Assembly (NCBI GenBank): GCA_017410455.1
Contig: JAFQQT010000017.1
Span: forward strand, 124,001-188,000
From: Clostridia bacterium
Lineage (GTDB): Bacteria; Bacillota; Clostridia; Christensenellales; Aristaeellaceae
Length of the DNA: 64,000 nucleotides
Direction of reading: 5' to 3'
Shown here: one piece after another, positions 24,701 to 36,000 of the stretch
Layout: every line of letters begins with the position of its first letter
Position numbering within the stretch: position 1 is the stretch's first letter
The notes under the pieces: generated by a model
The model's database searches: none
Told to the model about the DNA's origin: nothing
The model's input: the letters and a program-made list of their open reading frames with translations, nothing else
Translations under genes and position numbers: made by a program

Positions 24701-25720
24701 GATGTGAACGGCCTGTCCAGCTATGGCTATGTGACGACCAACAACGTCAACTTCCGTGAGGGCGCGTCCACTTCCACTGGGAAGGTCGGCACGCTCCACC
24801 AGTACGCCATGGCCCTGGTGCTGGGTACAGAGCGCGTCAACGGCGTCACCTGGTACCGCGTGAACTACGGCGGCAAGACCGGCTATGTTCACGGCAACTA
24901 CTTCCACCAGATGACCATGGCCGAGTTCAGCGATTTCTACGGCAGCGACGAGTATCGCCAGGGCATTGCCAACAACGGCAAGAGCGATGACAGCACCACC
25001 GGCGTGGGCGGCCAGGTGACGCAGGAGGACCAGACTGTGGATAACTGGTACGCCTCCGGCAATGTGATTGAGCCCAGCTTTGCGCCCTTCCTGCCCGTGG
25101 GTACGGTGGAACCCATCAACCCCACAGCCACACCCACGGCGACGCCGACCCTGGAGCCGCTGCCCGGCTATGTGACCCAGGGCGGCAGCAGCAACAACGC
25201 CCAGCAGGGAATGACCACCGGCTCCGGTTCTGTGGACAACACGGATAACGCCCTGCCTGCGCCTGGCGCGACCGGCAGCGTGACCTACCCCATGCAGGAG
25301 TCGGAGGGCGGTGGCAGCGCGCTGATCTGGGTGGTTGTCATCGGCCTGCTGGTGCTGGCCGTTGGCGGCGCGGTGGTGTTCATGCAGCACCAGCGCAAGC
25401 AGCAGCAGATCGCCATGAAGGCGGCGCAGCGCCGCGCCCAGCAGGCCCGCAGCAACGCACCCCGGCCCCATGCAGGCCAGAACGGCCAGTACCGCACGGG
25501 CGCATACCCCTCCTACGGACGGCAGCAGGCGCCGCTCTTCCCGCAGCAATCTGATGTGCAGGATCCCTATGCCAGCCAGACGACGCAGCAGAATGCGGGT
25601 GGCGTGCCTGTGCAGCGTCCCTACGCCCGGACGTCGGATCCCTCCGGGACGGGACGGGTCGGCAGGAGAACTGCGCGGCAGCAGTCGCAGGGGCAGCAGA
25701 ACGACCAGAATCAGAACTGA
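21725..25720 (+). CDS. Large membrane-anchored protein with MucBP-like and SH3b repeats
   Basis: A 1331-residue exported protein. Signal peptide at 1-31 (LLALVLALVLGLGVV then PARA). A unique region at 35-195 is followed by six repeats of about 72 residues (roughly 200-680), each starting with VTVxYxDxxGxxI and ending SFWYxx or similar, resembling MucBP/DUF-type adhesin repeats. Four bacterial SH3-like domains follow at about 690-1085 (motifs VALRTEP, VPLRRMSSE, VNFREGAS), separated by PTxTPTP linkers. A single helix near 1198-1220 (ALIWVVVIGLLVLAVGGAVV) and a Gln/Arg-rich cytoplasmic tail of 110 residues end it. There is no LPXTG. A cell-wall-binding surface sensor or adhesin is likely. GGGAGG sits seven bases before the ATG. 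Confidence 0.85.
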   Translation: MRMTGARRINRLLALVLALVLGLGVVPARAATLAGWEGVDVSVLWTDAAGTVWQYPAVRVPDEYGLTYTWWVTLPGAALDSKVQAQILHPDPAYTYWAPDWTLDLYWNADKDAVAVDDLYTYYIGYSYNGTPAVSQMDDCMKLLLSTQQPPFEYAEDVLPGGAVMLPAGDEGFSGTPGAELITPGDSWYDDDYVAPVEPQGPVTATIDVYYWHQERGQLDHRVVTLEGEGTHYIYPESSVAASFELMGDEVYDVYVNADGWVDLASVSFLYRDPETDPVAGEVTVMYVLEDGTRIDSQIITVAQGYQTIWPESTRVGGLTLVSESSVTVYVDGGGAVSPNPVTFVYREPVKQVTSVTVTAYVFNEMGEEIAPRQEYTLPVGTHRIEAPAGNATPGYMLVSEAVIEVTVYADGTYSPAGQALSFWYYPTQEEEEGFVDVPQQPAEQTATVTLRYLDTRGYSVADEQIVTLGNGSHTLTPDYSHVPAGYTIMAGTESQTVNVSNGRANVSSVSFYFVKAQTTPATHAVTVYYYDTLGNEIAPRQTLQLEVGTHWVQANPQNLPSGYQLAGEAGFYLTVYSDGSLDRSARDVGFWYAKQQVQARNATITVRYVDGNGRTLAGPFSQELQGGATHQVWPDGSVLPEAYDVAGVDPVTVNVTVDGYASPAVVSFVAELRRDTTDVPVGQDILRYGVVNGKDVALRTEPYTTKSNTVIRRVQKGGVVYMLSAEYNSSGESWTRVIVDGREGYMKSEFIDVLTPAASQAYAASVGATPVPTVTPTPSPTESFVQFITPVPVTPTPVTGYAVTRWETDLRTGIGSGEMTLTTLASEELVIVSDNYVNGSGETWSYVRTLDNLAGFVPTSALRQVTQQEADWRIDYWHQLNATPVPTALTTNTPVPEQQQGYGLTTADNVPLRRMSSEQSRIVDYLPYNTVVYITGQTYADGVIWQNVAVDGQSGYIRSDLVRLMTEREETAYLNTFNTAVPTITPTSNPYDVNGLSSYGYVTTNNVNFREGASTSTGKVGTLHQYAMALVLGTERVNGVTWYRVNYGGKTGYVHGNYFHQMTMAEFSDFYGSDEYRQGIANNGKSDDSTTGVGGQVTQEDQTVDNWYASGNVIEPSFAPFLPVGTVEPINPTATPTATPTLEPLPGYVTQGGSSNNAQQGMTTGSGSVDNTDNALPAPGATGSVTYPMQESEGGGSALIWVVVIGLLVLAVGGAVVFMQHQRKQQQIAMKAAQRRAQQARSNAPRPHAGQNGQYRTGAYPSYGRQQAPLFPQQSDVQDPYASQTTQQNAGGVPVQRPYARTSDPSGTGRVGRRTARQQSQGQQNDQNQN

Positions 25721-25739
25721 TCCCCACAACAGAACCTCA

Positions 25740-25770
25740 GGACGGCAGATGATGAGTCTGCCGTCCTTTT
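25740..25770 (+). terminator. Rho-independent terminator after the MucBP/SH3 gene
   Basis: Perfect 10-bp stem GGACGGCAGA/TCTGCCGTCC with a seven-base loop, followed by TTTTATT. Confidence 0.93.
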
Positions 25771-25813
25771 ATTAGGCATGAGAAAGACAAAATATGGCAA
25801 TATGAATGCAAAA

Positions 25814-25828
25814 CAGACCGCAAGTCTG
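25814..25828. repeat. 15-bp palindrome (copy 5, intergenic)
   Basis: CAGACCGCAAGTCTG, the reverse complement of copy 1, preceded by GCAAAA. A diverged AGACCGGGAGTCT follows at 25857-25869. The 355-base spacer 25721-26075 otherwise holds the preceding terminator and the pilus-locus promoter, and no gene. Confidence 0.75.
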
Positions 25829-25973
25829 ATCAGCTATGATAAAACGGTGAGCGAGAAGACCGGGAGTCTGTTACATGCCGGTTACGGATGCGGAAGGGGC
25901 GGAACTGAATGAGAAATAACCGTGAAACCCCTTGAAAATGCGTGAAAATAGCACATAAATACATCAAAAATCA

Positions 25974-26002
25974 TTGACTTTTTTGTCAAACTGTGGCATT
26001 AT
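25974..26002 (+). promoter_or_regulatory. Promoter for the pilus locus
   Basis: TTGACT at 25974-25979, 17-bp spacer, CATTAT at 25997-26002, about 74 bases before the coiled-coil gene, in a locally AT-rich stretch. Confidence 0.65.
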
Positions 26003-26075
26003 ATTGGTGTGTATGGTCTTCGACTATACTGTTTGTTTGTACCCATTTTTTCATGCGTGGTGAGGAGGGGAAATC

Positions 26076-26396
26076 GTGGCCGGCAAGGAACTTCGGAAAC
26101 TGAGCAAAACGGAACTGCTGGAACTCCTCGTGGAGCAGGGCCGCGAGAACCTCGCCCTCAAAACCCGGCTGGAGGCTGCGGAAGCAGAGCTTGCGGAGCG
26201 AAGGCTGGCCATGGCTGAATCCGGCTCCATTGCGGAAGCTGCGCTGAAGCTCAGCGGCGTCTTTGAGGCGGCGCAGAAAGCCATCGACCTCTACAGGGAG
26301 AATTGCGAGCGCGAATGCGCTGAAATTCTTGAGCGGGCGCGCCACGCTGCACAGGCGGGCGAAACTCCCGGCGGGAAGGAGGAGACCGAAGGATGA
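26076..26396 (+). CDS. Coiled-coil protein preceding the pilus signal peptidase
   Basis: A 106-residue, strongly charged helical protein. LRKLSKTELLELLVEQGREN then LALKTRLEAAEAELAERRLA predicts a coiled coil at about residues 5-48, followed by GSIAEAALKLSGVFEAAQKA. There is no signal peptide or membrane helix. Small proteins with this pattern often precede a signal peptidase I gene in clostridial CnaB loci, but no function has been established. The GTG start at 26076 has GAGGAGGGG eight bases upstream. Its stop overlaps the signal-peptidase start (ATGA), so the two are made together. Confidence 0.65.
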   Translation: MAGKELRKLSKTELLELLVEQGRENLALKTRLEAAEAELAERRLAMAESGSIAEAALKLSGVFEAAQKAIDLYRENCERECAEILERARHAAQAGETPGGKEETEG

Positions 26397-26965
26397 GCGG
26401 CAACACGCCATCCGTCGAACAGCTGGAAGCAGCACTTCACGCCGCGAAACGCACGGGGAACTACGGCAAAGCCCTCCGCAGCACGATCTATTCGCTGCTG
26501 GTGGTTGCGGCGGTGGCTGTTCTTGTGGCCACGCTGGTGATGCCGATCCTGCAGGTTTCCGGCTCCTCCATGACGCCCGTGACCAGCGATGGTGACATCG
26601 TTGCCGTGCTTGTGGGCACGGATCTGGAACGGGGCGATATCGTTGCCTTTTATTACAACAATAAGGTGCTGGTCAAGCGCGTCATCGCCTTTGGCGGCGA
26701 GACGATCGATATCGATTCCCGCGGGAACGTCTACATCAATGGAACGCTGCTGGACGAGCCGTATCTGACGGAAAAAGACATGGGCAACTGCGACATCCGC
26801 CTGCCGTATCAGGTGCCGGACGGAAAGTTCTTCGTCATGGGCGACCACCGGTCGACCTCACAGGACAGCCGGAGCGTGATCATCGGATCGGTTTCGGAGG
26901 AGCAGGTGCTCGGCAAGCTGGTTTTCAGGGTATGGCCGCTGAACAAATTCGGCCTGCTGAACTGA
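26393..26965 (+). CDS. lepB: Signal peptidase I (pilus-locus copy)
   Basis: A 190-residue S26 signal peptidase. One N-terminal membrane helix (about 31-52), then catalytic Ser in QVSGSSMTPV near 57 and catalytic Lys in LVKRVIAFGGE near 97. Box E GDHRSTSQDSR is at about 145-155. It cleaves signal peptides outside the membrane. Its place at the head of a CnaB/sortase locus suggests dedicated processing of the giant or pilin precursors, as with SipA/LepA partners in streptococcal pilus islands. ATG overlaps the previous stop. Confidence 0.93.
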   Translation: MSGNTPSVEQLEAALHAAKRTGNYGKALRSTIYSLLVVAAVAVLVATLVMPILQVSGSSMTPVTSDGDIVAVLVGTDLERGDIVAFYYNNKVLVKRVIAFGGETIDIDSRGNVYINGTLLDEPYLTEKDMGNCDIRLPYQVPDGKFFVMGDHRSTSQDSRSVIIGSVSEEQVLGKLVFRVWPLNKFGLLN

Positions 26966-27031
26966 CATTGACACAAAGGAAATGCAAATGACGCATTCTG
27001 CGATAGAATTAAGAAGGGAGGCTGAAGCACG

Positions 27032-30000
27032 GTGAGTGAGGAAATTCTCGTCCGCGCAGAGGAATATCTCACGCGGCGGCGCAATCGTACCCGGCTGATG
27101 CGGGCAGTTACTGCCATGGCGCTGGTCGTTGCGATGATGACTTCCTATGTCCTGATGCTTCCGGGCCTTACGCTTGAGTCGGAGATTTACTGCGGCCATG
27201 TTGAGCATGCCCACACTCCGGCCTGCTACACGCTGGATCTGACCTGCACGCAGGAAGAGCGCGAGCCGAGCGAAACGGCGTCCAAGCTCCTGCAGTGCAC
27301 CTTCCGGCCCCACCAGCATACGGACGCATGCCGCGCGCCGGATGGCAGCATCGCCTGCGGTATCTCTACATCTTATTGGCATCAGCATTCCGACCTGTGC
27401 TATGACGCTGCGGGGAATCTGGTCTGCACGCTGGCGAACAACCCTAGGCATCGCCACACCGACGCCTGCTATGAGCAGATCGCCACGCTGAGCTGCACCG
27501 TGCCGGAGGCGCCTGGCCATGTGCATACGGATGACTGCTACAGCATTGACTGGAACGCAGAACCGACTTGCGGTCTGATTGCGAATCCCGGGCACATCCA
27601 CACCGACGCCTGCTCCACGACCACCTACGAGCTGGTCTGCGGTCAGGAGGAAGCCACGGCGACGGATCTGGGCGGGCATGTTCACTCCGACGCCTGCTAC
27701 CGCGCGGTGACTGTTTCCACCTGCACCCTGGCCGGTGGGGAAGGCGCCCACGAGCACGGCGCATCCTGCTACCCCGTCAGCGCAGAACCGACTTGCGGTC
27801 TGGAATTGGGTGAGGGCGGCCATGCACACGATGAAAACTGCTACACTTATGAGCGTGGAGATCTCGTTTGCGAGAAGCTGCACGAGCACGATGGCAACTG
27901 CTACGATCCTGAAACGGGTTATGTTATCTGTGGCCAGCTGTATGTCATCGAGCACAACCACAGCGCTTACTGCCTGCGTAATGTGACCGCCATCGACGAG
28001 GGCCACGCCCACGGCGAGAGCTGCTACACGCGCGTGTACACCTGTGGCCTTGACGAGCACGCCCACACGGCCGAGTGCTACGTCGATCCCACCCCCGAAG
28101 TCACCCCCACTGAACCAGTTCCTACTACTAATATAGAGCCCACGGTTGAGCCGACTGTCGAACCCACGGCTGAACCTACCGCCGAACCCACGGCCGAACC
28201 CACGGCCGAGCCTACCGCCGAACCCACGGTTGAACCCACGGCTGAACCCACGGCCGAGCCCACGGCTGAACCCACGGCGGAGCCTACCGCGGAGCCTACG
28301 GCTGCCCCCACGGCCGAGCCTACCGCCGAACCCACAGCTGAGCCCACGGCCGAACCCACGGCTGAGCCTACCGCTGAGCCCACGGCTGAACCCACGGCCG
28401 AGCCTACCGCCGAACCCACGGCTGAGCCCACGGCCGAACCCACGGCTGAGCCTACCGCTGAGCCCACGGCTGAGCCCACGGCCGAGCCTACCGCCGAACC
28501 CACGGCTGAGCCTACCGCTGAGCCCACGGCTGAGCCCACGGCCGAGCCGACCGCCGAACCCACGGCTGAACCTACCGCTGAGCCTACCGCCGAACCCACG
28601 GCTGAGCCCACGGCCGAACCCACTGCTGAGCCTACCGCTGAGCCCACGGCTGAGCCCACGGCCGAGCCGACCGCCGAACCCACGGCTGAACCTACCGCTG
28701 AGCCGACTGTCGAACCCACGGCTGAGCCCACGGCCGAACCGACCGCTGAACCCACGGCTGAGCCCACGGCCGAACCCACGGCTGAGCCCACGGCCGAACC
28801 GACCGCTGAACCCACGGTTGAACCTACGGCCGAGCCTACGGCTGAGCCTACCGCTGAACCCACGGCCGAGCCGACCGCCGAGCCTACCGCCGAACCCACG
28901 GCCGAACCCACGGCCGAGCCCACCGCCACGCCCACGCTCGCTCCGTCCCTGGAGGCTGTGAAGCCTGGCTACAGCTGCGGCCTCTCCGAGCATGTGCATG
29001 ATGAAGCGTGCTGTGATGAGAGCGGCGCGCTGATCTGCGGGTATGAGAATGAGCACACCCACACGGTCGACTGCGTCTGCGGCTGCGGCAAGGATGAGCA
29101 CTACCACGTTGACGCCTGCTACGACGAGGCCGGGGAGATCATCTGCGGCGTTGAGGAGCATCGTCACACGCTGGCGTGTGCGCTGAATGCCACGGACAGG
29201 ATCACCGCCACGGAAGTCGACAACAGCTTCGCTCCCTATATCGCAGAGAGCAAGTGGAATGTTGCGGACGGCGTGAGCATCAAGGACGGCTCCGATGTCG
29301 TCTACGATCCGGAGAGCGATTCCTTCACGACCACCCTCCAGGTCAACTTCGCCATTCCGAACTATGTCCTGCGAGGCTACACCTACTGGAATGGCTGGTA
29401 CTGGGTCAGCGTGCCCGCCCAGCAGGAGTTCACCTACCTGCTCCCCAGCCAGATCAAGGTGAGCGATTCGATGCTGGATAAGCCCTTTGCCATCACCAGC
29501 CCGGATGGCGCAACCATCGAGGGCACCTTCTATATCAGGAAGACGGATGACGGCCGGCTGTATCTGGACATCGAGTTCTCCGACGAATACGTCCGCACCG
29601 CCAGCGCCGGCTATTCCATGCCCGGCTGGCCTGTGAACCAGACGCCCTACTCCCAGGGCAACATCTCCTTCGGCTGCTCCATTGGCAGCGAGGCTGCTCA
29701 GGATGACGGCAGCATCTACATCGAGTTCACTCAGGAGGATGTGCTGGAGATCCCGCCGGAGGACATTGAGTATCCCGACAACGAGACGGCCACGGCCCAC
29801 ATCGCCACCGAGAAGAAAGGCTCCTACGTCCGCGAGGGCAATAAGCTGTACTACACCGTGCTGGTGCACTCTGAGAAGGGCACGCCCGACTTCGTTCATA
29901 TCGATGACAAGCTGACCATTGAGAAGGTGCTTGTCAGCAGTGTTGGTATCCCGACGGTGAAGTCCTACACTTCCACATGGAATGGTTATGGCTGGGACAA

Positions 30001-33000
30001 GAACGGCGACGAGGCCACGGTGAACATGGTTTCCGGCGGCAAGGCAGAGATGACGGACACCACCGGTGCGTACAAGACGGAAATCGGTCCTGCGCATGCG
30101 GGTATGAAGCTGCACCTGCCGCAGATCGACGATCCCGGCGAGAACCAGCGCTTCACCTACGAGATCACCTACGAGATCGACCTGAACGATCTGGGCTTCG
30201 AGTACAACGGCAGCTTCACCAATGAAGTGAAGGCGAAGTCTGAAACGAGCCCTGAGAACAAGGTCGAGGCCAGCGCCTCCTCCAATGTCGGCATCTACAT
30301 TGACTCCCTGTCCAAGGTCGGCTCCTATGACCAGAGCAAGGATCAGATCAAGTGGTCCATCACGGTCAACGGCAGCTATCAGGACATCGCCGGTGCGGTG
30401 CTGACGGACCAGATGTTCACCACCATCACCCAGGAGGATGCTCCTGGCAACATCGTCGTGAAGGATGCCAACGGCAATGTCCTTTCTGACGGCAACGGCT
30501 TCCAGATCAACTACGCTGACGGCAAGGTGTCCTCCATTGAGTTCTTCGGGACCAGCATGGAGGATGGCGTTGAAGTCAACCGCAACAAGTACATCATCGA
30601 GTACTACACCACGCCCACTTCCTCCAGCAGCGAGTACACCGAGACCAACGACGTCAAGCTGGAGAAGGATGGCGTCGATACCAGTGAGACCGGCGGCGCC
30701 TATGTCAAGCGTGATCTGCGCATCTACAAGCAGAACACCGGCGCGGCGATGGATGGCACCGACCGCATCATCGACTGGAAGAGCGGCTTCACCGTCTTCG
30801 ACAGTGGCCTGAACGAGGATCTGGTCATCACCGATACCCTCAGCGGCGAGAACCACTACATGACCGCTGAGCAGATCGCGGCGCTGTACAACCAGATTCA
30901 GGGCCAGCCCTGGTTCTCCACCGGCGCGAATGGCCTGATGACCGTGACTTACACGGATGCGGATGGCAACGAGAAGACCGTGAACGCTGCGGATGTGACC
31001 ACCGCGGTTCAGCAGGGCCTTACCACCTACGCGGACTGCAAGTTCACCGCCTTCACCTACACCATCTACAAGAACAAGCTGCCCGCCGACTACAACGGCC
31101 AGCAGATCGAGATCACCTACCAGTCCACGGCGGACACCGCCGGACTGAATGGTACGGCGACCTACTCCAACGGCTGGGGCGTCGGCAACAGCAACACGGG
31201 TGCGAACCACACCTACACCTACACCGAGATCATCAAGGTTGACAAGCTGAACTACTGGGACGGCAACGATGAGCTGACCTTCACGACCACCACCGGCATC
31301 GTGGAGTGGCACATCAATGTCACGATGGACAAGCAGTATGAAACGATGACCATCACTGACACCCTGCCCGCCCAGACGAAGCTGGACAGCCTCAAGATCG
31401 GCCCATACGGCGATACGGTGGTGGAGCTGGCAAACCCCGACTACGACGAGACTTCCTCCACGCCCATCAACCTGGTCGTCAGCTCCTACAGCTACCACGA
31501 GCAGGCGCTGCTGGTCAGCGGTACGTACACGCCCTCCACCGGCGTGATCGTGCTGAACGTGAGCCGCAACCCGGACGTCTACGATGCAAGCCTTGATGGC
31601 GGCTTCGGTTCCGGCGAGACCTTCAAGGTGAAGGTGTATGCCCAGCTGAAGGATGAGTACATCAAGAATCTGGACGAGGGAGAGCAGCTCAGCGTCGGCC
31701 GCATCACCAACGATGTGCACGTGAGCACCAACGAGGGTGATTACGGCGACGACGAGCACTCCTACAACATCACCGCTGAAGGCACCGCCAAGGTCACCAA
31801 GACCGACGGCTCCTACAACGGCAATGACTCCTGGGTCAACAACCAGACCGGTGAACTGACCTGGCGCGTCAACGTCACGCAGAACGACGATTTCGAATAC
31901 CTGGAGATCGTCGATACCCTGCCTGAGGGCGTGGAGCTGACGAGCATCCTGCTGGGCCGCAACCGTGCCACCAGCGCGACCTACGACGCGGACGCCACGC
32001 CCGACGCCGATGGCAACATCCCCCTGACCTTCACCGTCAGCGACCAGGATACGGGCGTCGCCTACACCGGCACCTACAACCCGACCACCCGCAAGGTCAC
32101 CATCCGCGTGGAGGCTTCCACCGACGGCAAGTCCAGCGAGGTGTTCGGCTCGGGCAAGACCATGACCGTCATCTACTACTGTCAGGTGGCGGAAGATCTG
32201 ATGCCCGATACCGAGAATGGCGAGTACACCGTCAACCTCGGCAAGCTGACCAACACCGTCGACGTCAAGACCGAGCAGGGCACCTACGGCAGCGACAGCC
32301 AGGGCCAGACCGTGACGATCGAGAAGCCCAAGCCCATCACGGACACGGTAGGGAAGAACCACACCTGGACTCCCTCCATGAACCTGCTGGAGTACTCCAT
32401 CGACCTGAACCCCACGGCGGCTGATCTGGATCCGTCCAAGAACATGCTGACCGTGACGGACAAGCTGACCTTTGTTAACCAGCCGAGCTACTATGACCGC
32501 GAGCTGACGCTGATCAAGAGCTCTGTCAAGCTGTACTACGCGGACTACGACGCCAACGGCAACCCCATCACGGATGAGAACGGCCGGCTGGTCAAGGGCG
32601 TCGAGGTGCCTTACTCCGACTGGACGATGGCCTACTCCTCCAATGTCTACGAGAACGACTGGCAGCAGTCCGACTGCACGATGGTGCTGACGGTTCCGGA
32701 CGAGCGCGCGCTGATCCTTGAGTATGACTACCGTGTGAGCATGAACTACGTCCCCGGTTGGGATAACAGGCTCTACATCAACAACACGGTCAGCATCACC
32801 GGCTACGAGGAGGAGAACCACTCCAGCAGCTGGGAGGACAAGTGGGAGGAGTACAACGCCGGCGGTATCGTCTCCACCGAGAAGTCCTTCTCCGTTGTCA
32901 AGTTTGACGCCTCCAACCACGCCAAGCTCATCGAGGGTGCGGAGTTCACGGTTTACGAGTATGTGGCCAATACCAACGAATGGATCGAGCTGGCCAAATA

Positions 33001-36000
33001 CGTGACTGATGGCAACGGCAACCTGATGGTGCAGTGGCAGCAGTCCGATGAAGACGTCCAGTACAAGGAGAACACGGCCTACAAGATCATCGAGACGCAG
33101 CCCGCCATGGGTTACATCCTCGATCCCACGGCCGAACCCCACTACTTCTACTGGGCCAATGCCAACGTGACCACCTCCAGCCTGCCGGATAACTGGGCTT
33201 CTGAGTACAGCCCGCGCGAGCTGGTCACCAACCCCGGTCACGTGGAGATCGACAACATCCGCAAGACCACCAGCGTCTCGGTCGAAAAGATCTGGGACGT
33301 GGAGGATCAAAGCAAGATCCCCAGCACGCTGACAGTTCACCTGAAGCGCTACGCTGTGCCTGTGGATGTGTGGGAGGCTCACCCCGAGTACAACCACGGC
33401 CTGTCCGCTGACATGGTGAGCGTTGTCGGTGACCTGAAGACCACCAGTACGAACAATACCCATCCGTCCTTCAGCGTCATGTGCTACGCTGGCTCCACCG
33501 TGAGCTTCGACCTGACGATCAACAAGGACTGGACGACGGAGAACTGGGGCCAGGCTGAACCGGTATTCAACAACCTGCCCGAAGGCGCTACGGTCACCAG
33601 AACCGTGGTCGGCAGCGACGTTGTGTACCATTACGAGATGGTGGTCACCGAAACTGTGAACCTGGATGGCTACTTCGAGTACGTCTACGGCGGCATCTGG
33701 GGCAGCGACTGGAACTGGGATATTCCCACCTTCACCAACGTCACGGTGACGGTCGATACCGGCGAGGGCGGCCTGAATGACGCGCCCTACTCCGACGAGC
33801 TCGACCAGTACCGCGACCGTAACTACACCAATACCATGACCCTGACCCAGGCTGGTAACTGGGAGGGCCTGTGGGAGAACCTCGACCTCGTGGGCACGGA
33901 CGCCAACGGTAACGAGGTGCATTACAAGTACTACATCGTCGAGGATCTGCCCAGCGGCTTTGCCGGCACCATCGTCGGCGGCTCCAGCGACATCTCCGGC
34001 AGCTTCACGATCACCAACGAGTACGACGAGAGCCGCACGGAGCTGACCGCCGTCAAGGTCGTCAAGATCTGGCAGGACGCTGATGGCAATGTGATCGACC
34101 CGCTGCTGGATTCCGTGGAAGTCCGCCTGTACCAGAAGGACGAGCTGACCGGCAAGGAAATCGTGTACCCCTACAAGGGCTTTGCCACCACGGTCCTCAA
34201 TGATGCGACCAACTGGGAGTTCTACTTCCGCGATCTGCCCTACGGCACGTGGGATAAGGACGGCAACGTCACGATGCTCTACTCCTACCGCATCGAGGAA
34301 GTGACAAAGGATCCCAGCTTCGTGACACAGATCATCGCTGTGAACGCGGCGGGCGTCGAGGTGCTGGATGATAACTTCAACGGCTCCACCGTGACGATCA
34401 TCAATGCCCAGCGCCATAAGGTCAGCGTCACGGTGCACAAGGAGTTTGAAAGCACCGAGGGGCACGATCACACGGACTGCAATGTGACCGTGCAGCTGGA
34501 TCGTTACGTCCTCACGCAGGATGGCTACATCCTGGATGGGACGCATACGCCCGTCACGCAGGTGCTTTCTGCAGACAACAACTGGTCCTACACCTGGGAG
34601 CAGCTGGACGACGCAGACCTGGAGGGCAACGCCTACCAGTACCGCGTGACGGAAACGCTGGTCAACGGCGTGCCTGTGGCTGAGTGCGGGTACATCCCGG
34701 TGTACAGCTCCAACGATGGCTCCATCCCCAACGACGGTGAGATGACCATCACCAACATGCTGCCCGACGAGCTGGAGGTCACCAAGGCGTGGGTGGACAT
34801 CAATGGCACCCCCATCGACGCGCCCGCGGGTGCATCTGTCACGATGGAACTGCGGCGCACCACGGTGCACCAGGTTGACCCGCTGTCGGCACAGAGCAGG
34901 GCTTACAACCCCATGCTTGACCCCGGCACCGCTGTGGACGAGCTGGTGACGACCTTCACTCTGAACGCGGGCTGCGACTGGAAGACGGTCTTCGTCAACC
35001 TGCCCGCAGAGAGCCTCTCGGGCGAAGCGTACCACTACTACGTCAAGGAAGTTGCCGTCGAGGGCTACACCACCACATACGAAGGCAACTACACCAGCAG
35101 CGATGGTGAGATCACCGTACGGAACACCCGCGAAAACACGGAGATCACCTACATCCGGATCAACAAGATCTGGACGGATGTGAATGGCGCGACCATCACG
35201 CCGGACGGCTACTCGGCCGTGTACTTCAAGCTCTACGAGGATGGCACGGACATCACCGGCAATCTCGATGCCCAGACCAACGGCGTAACGCCTGTGGACC
35301 GTTACATCGAGGTGAAGGCGGAGGATGGCTGGACCATCACCGTGAACGGCCTGGAAGAGGGCAAGACCTACAAGATCGTCGAGTACCTGAAGAAGGGGAC
35401 CGTTTACACGGAGATCCTGGCTGCGACGTATGCGCCGCAGGAGGGCCCGACCGGAACCAGCTTCAATGCCACCAACCGCCTGACGGAAATCACCGTTGAG
35501 AAGGTCTGGCTGGATGTGAACGGCAAGGAACTGACGATGTCCAGCGACAAGGCGATTGTGCTGGAACTCTACTGCCGTCGCTACGGCGAGAGCGAACCGA
35601 TCTACCTGTTCGATGTGGCGCTGCCCATTGAGCAGGATGACGGCACCTTCCTGTGGAGCAGGACCGTCAAGGACCTGACCGCAGGCCCGGCGGATGCGCC
35701 GATCACCTACTACTTCGTCGAGAAGGACGTACCTGCTGGCTTTGACGTCAGCTACGCCCACACCTCGCTGGATGGCGTGACGCAGACCCTCGCGGGAACC
35801 AGCGGCGTCAGCAACGGCACCATCACCGTCACCAACACGCAGGAGGATGTGTCCTTCAGCCTGAAGAAGGTCTGGAAGGACAAGTCCGGCAACGAAATGG
35901 AGCCGCCCACGGGTGTTTCCATCGCGTTCCACCTCATGCGTAGAGGTACAGGTTCGCTGACCAACGAAGATGGCTCCGTTACTCCGATCGATGAAACCAT

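Noticed and set aside
21704-25729. A 1341-codon antisense frame over the MucBP/SH3 gene
   Set aside because: Shadow of the coding strand: no start signals, and the plus strand has a signal peptide, domains, consensus promoter and terminator.
28140-28932. CRISPR-like array
   Set aside because: Contiguous 12-base in-frame coding repeats without unique spacers and without cas genes.
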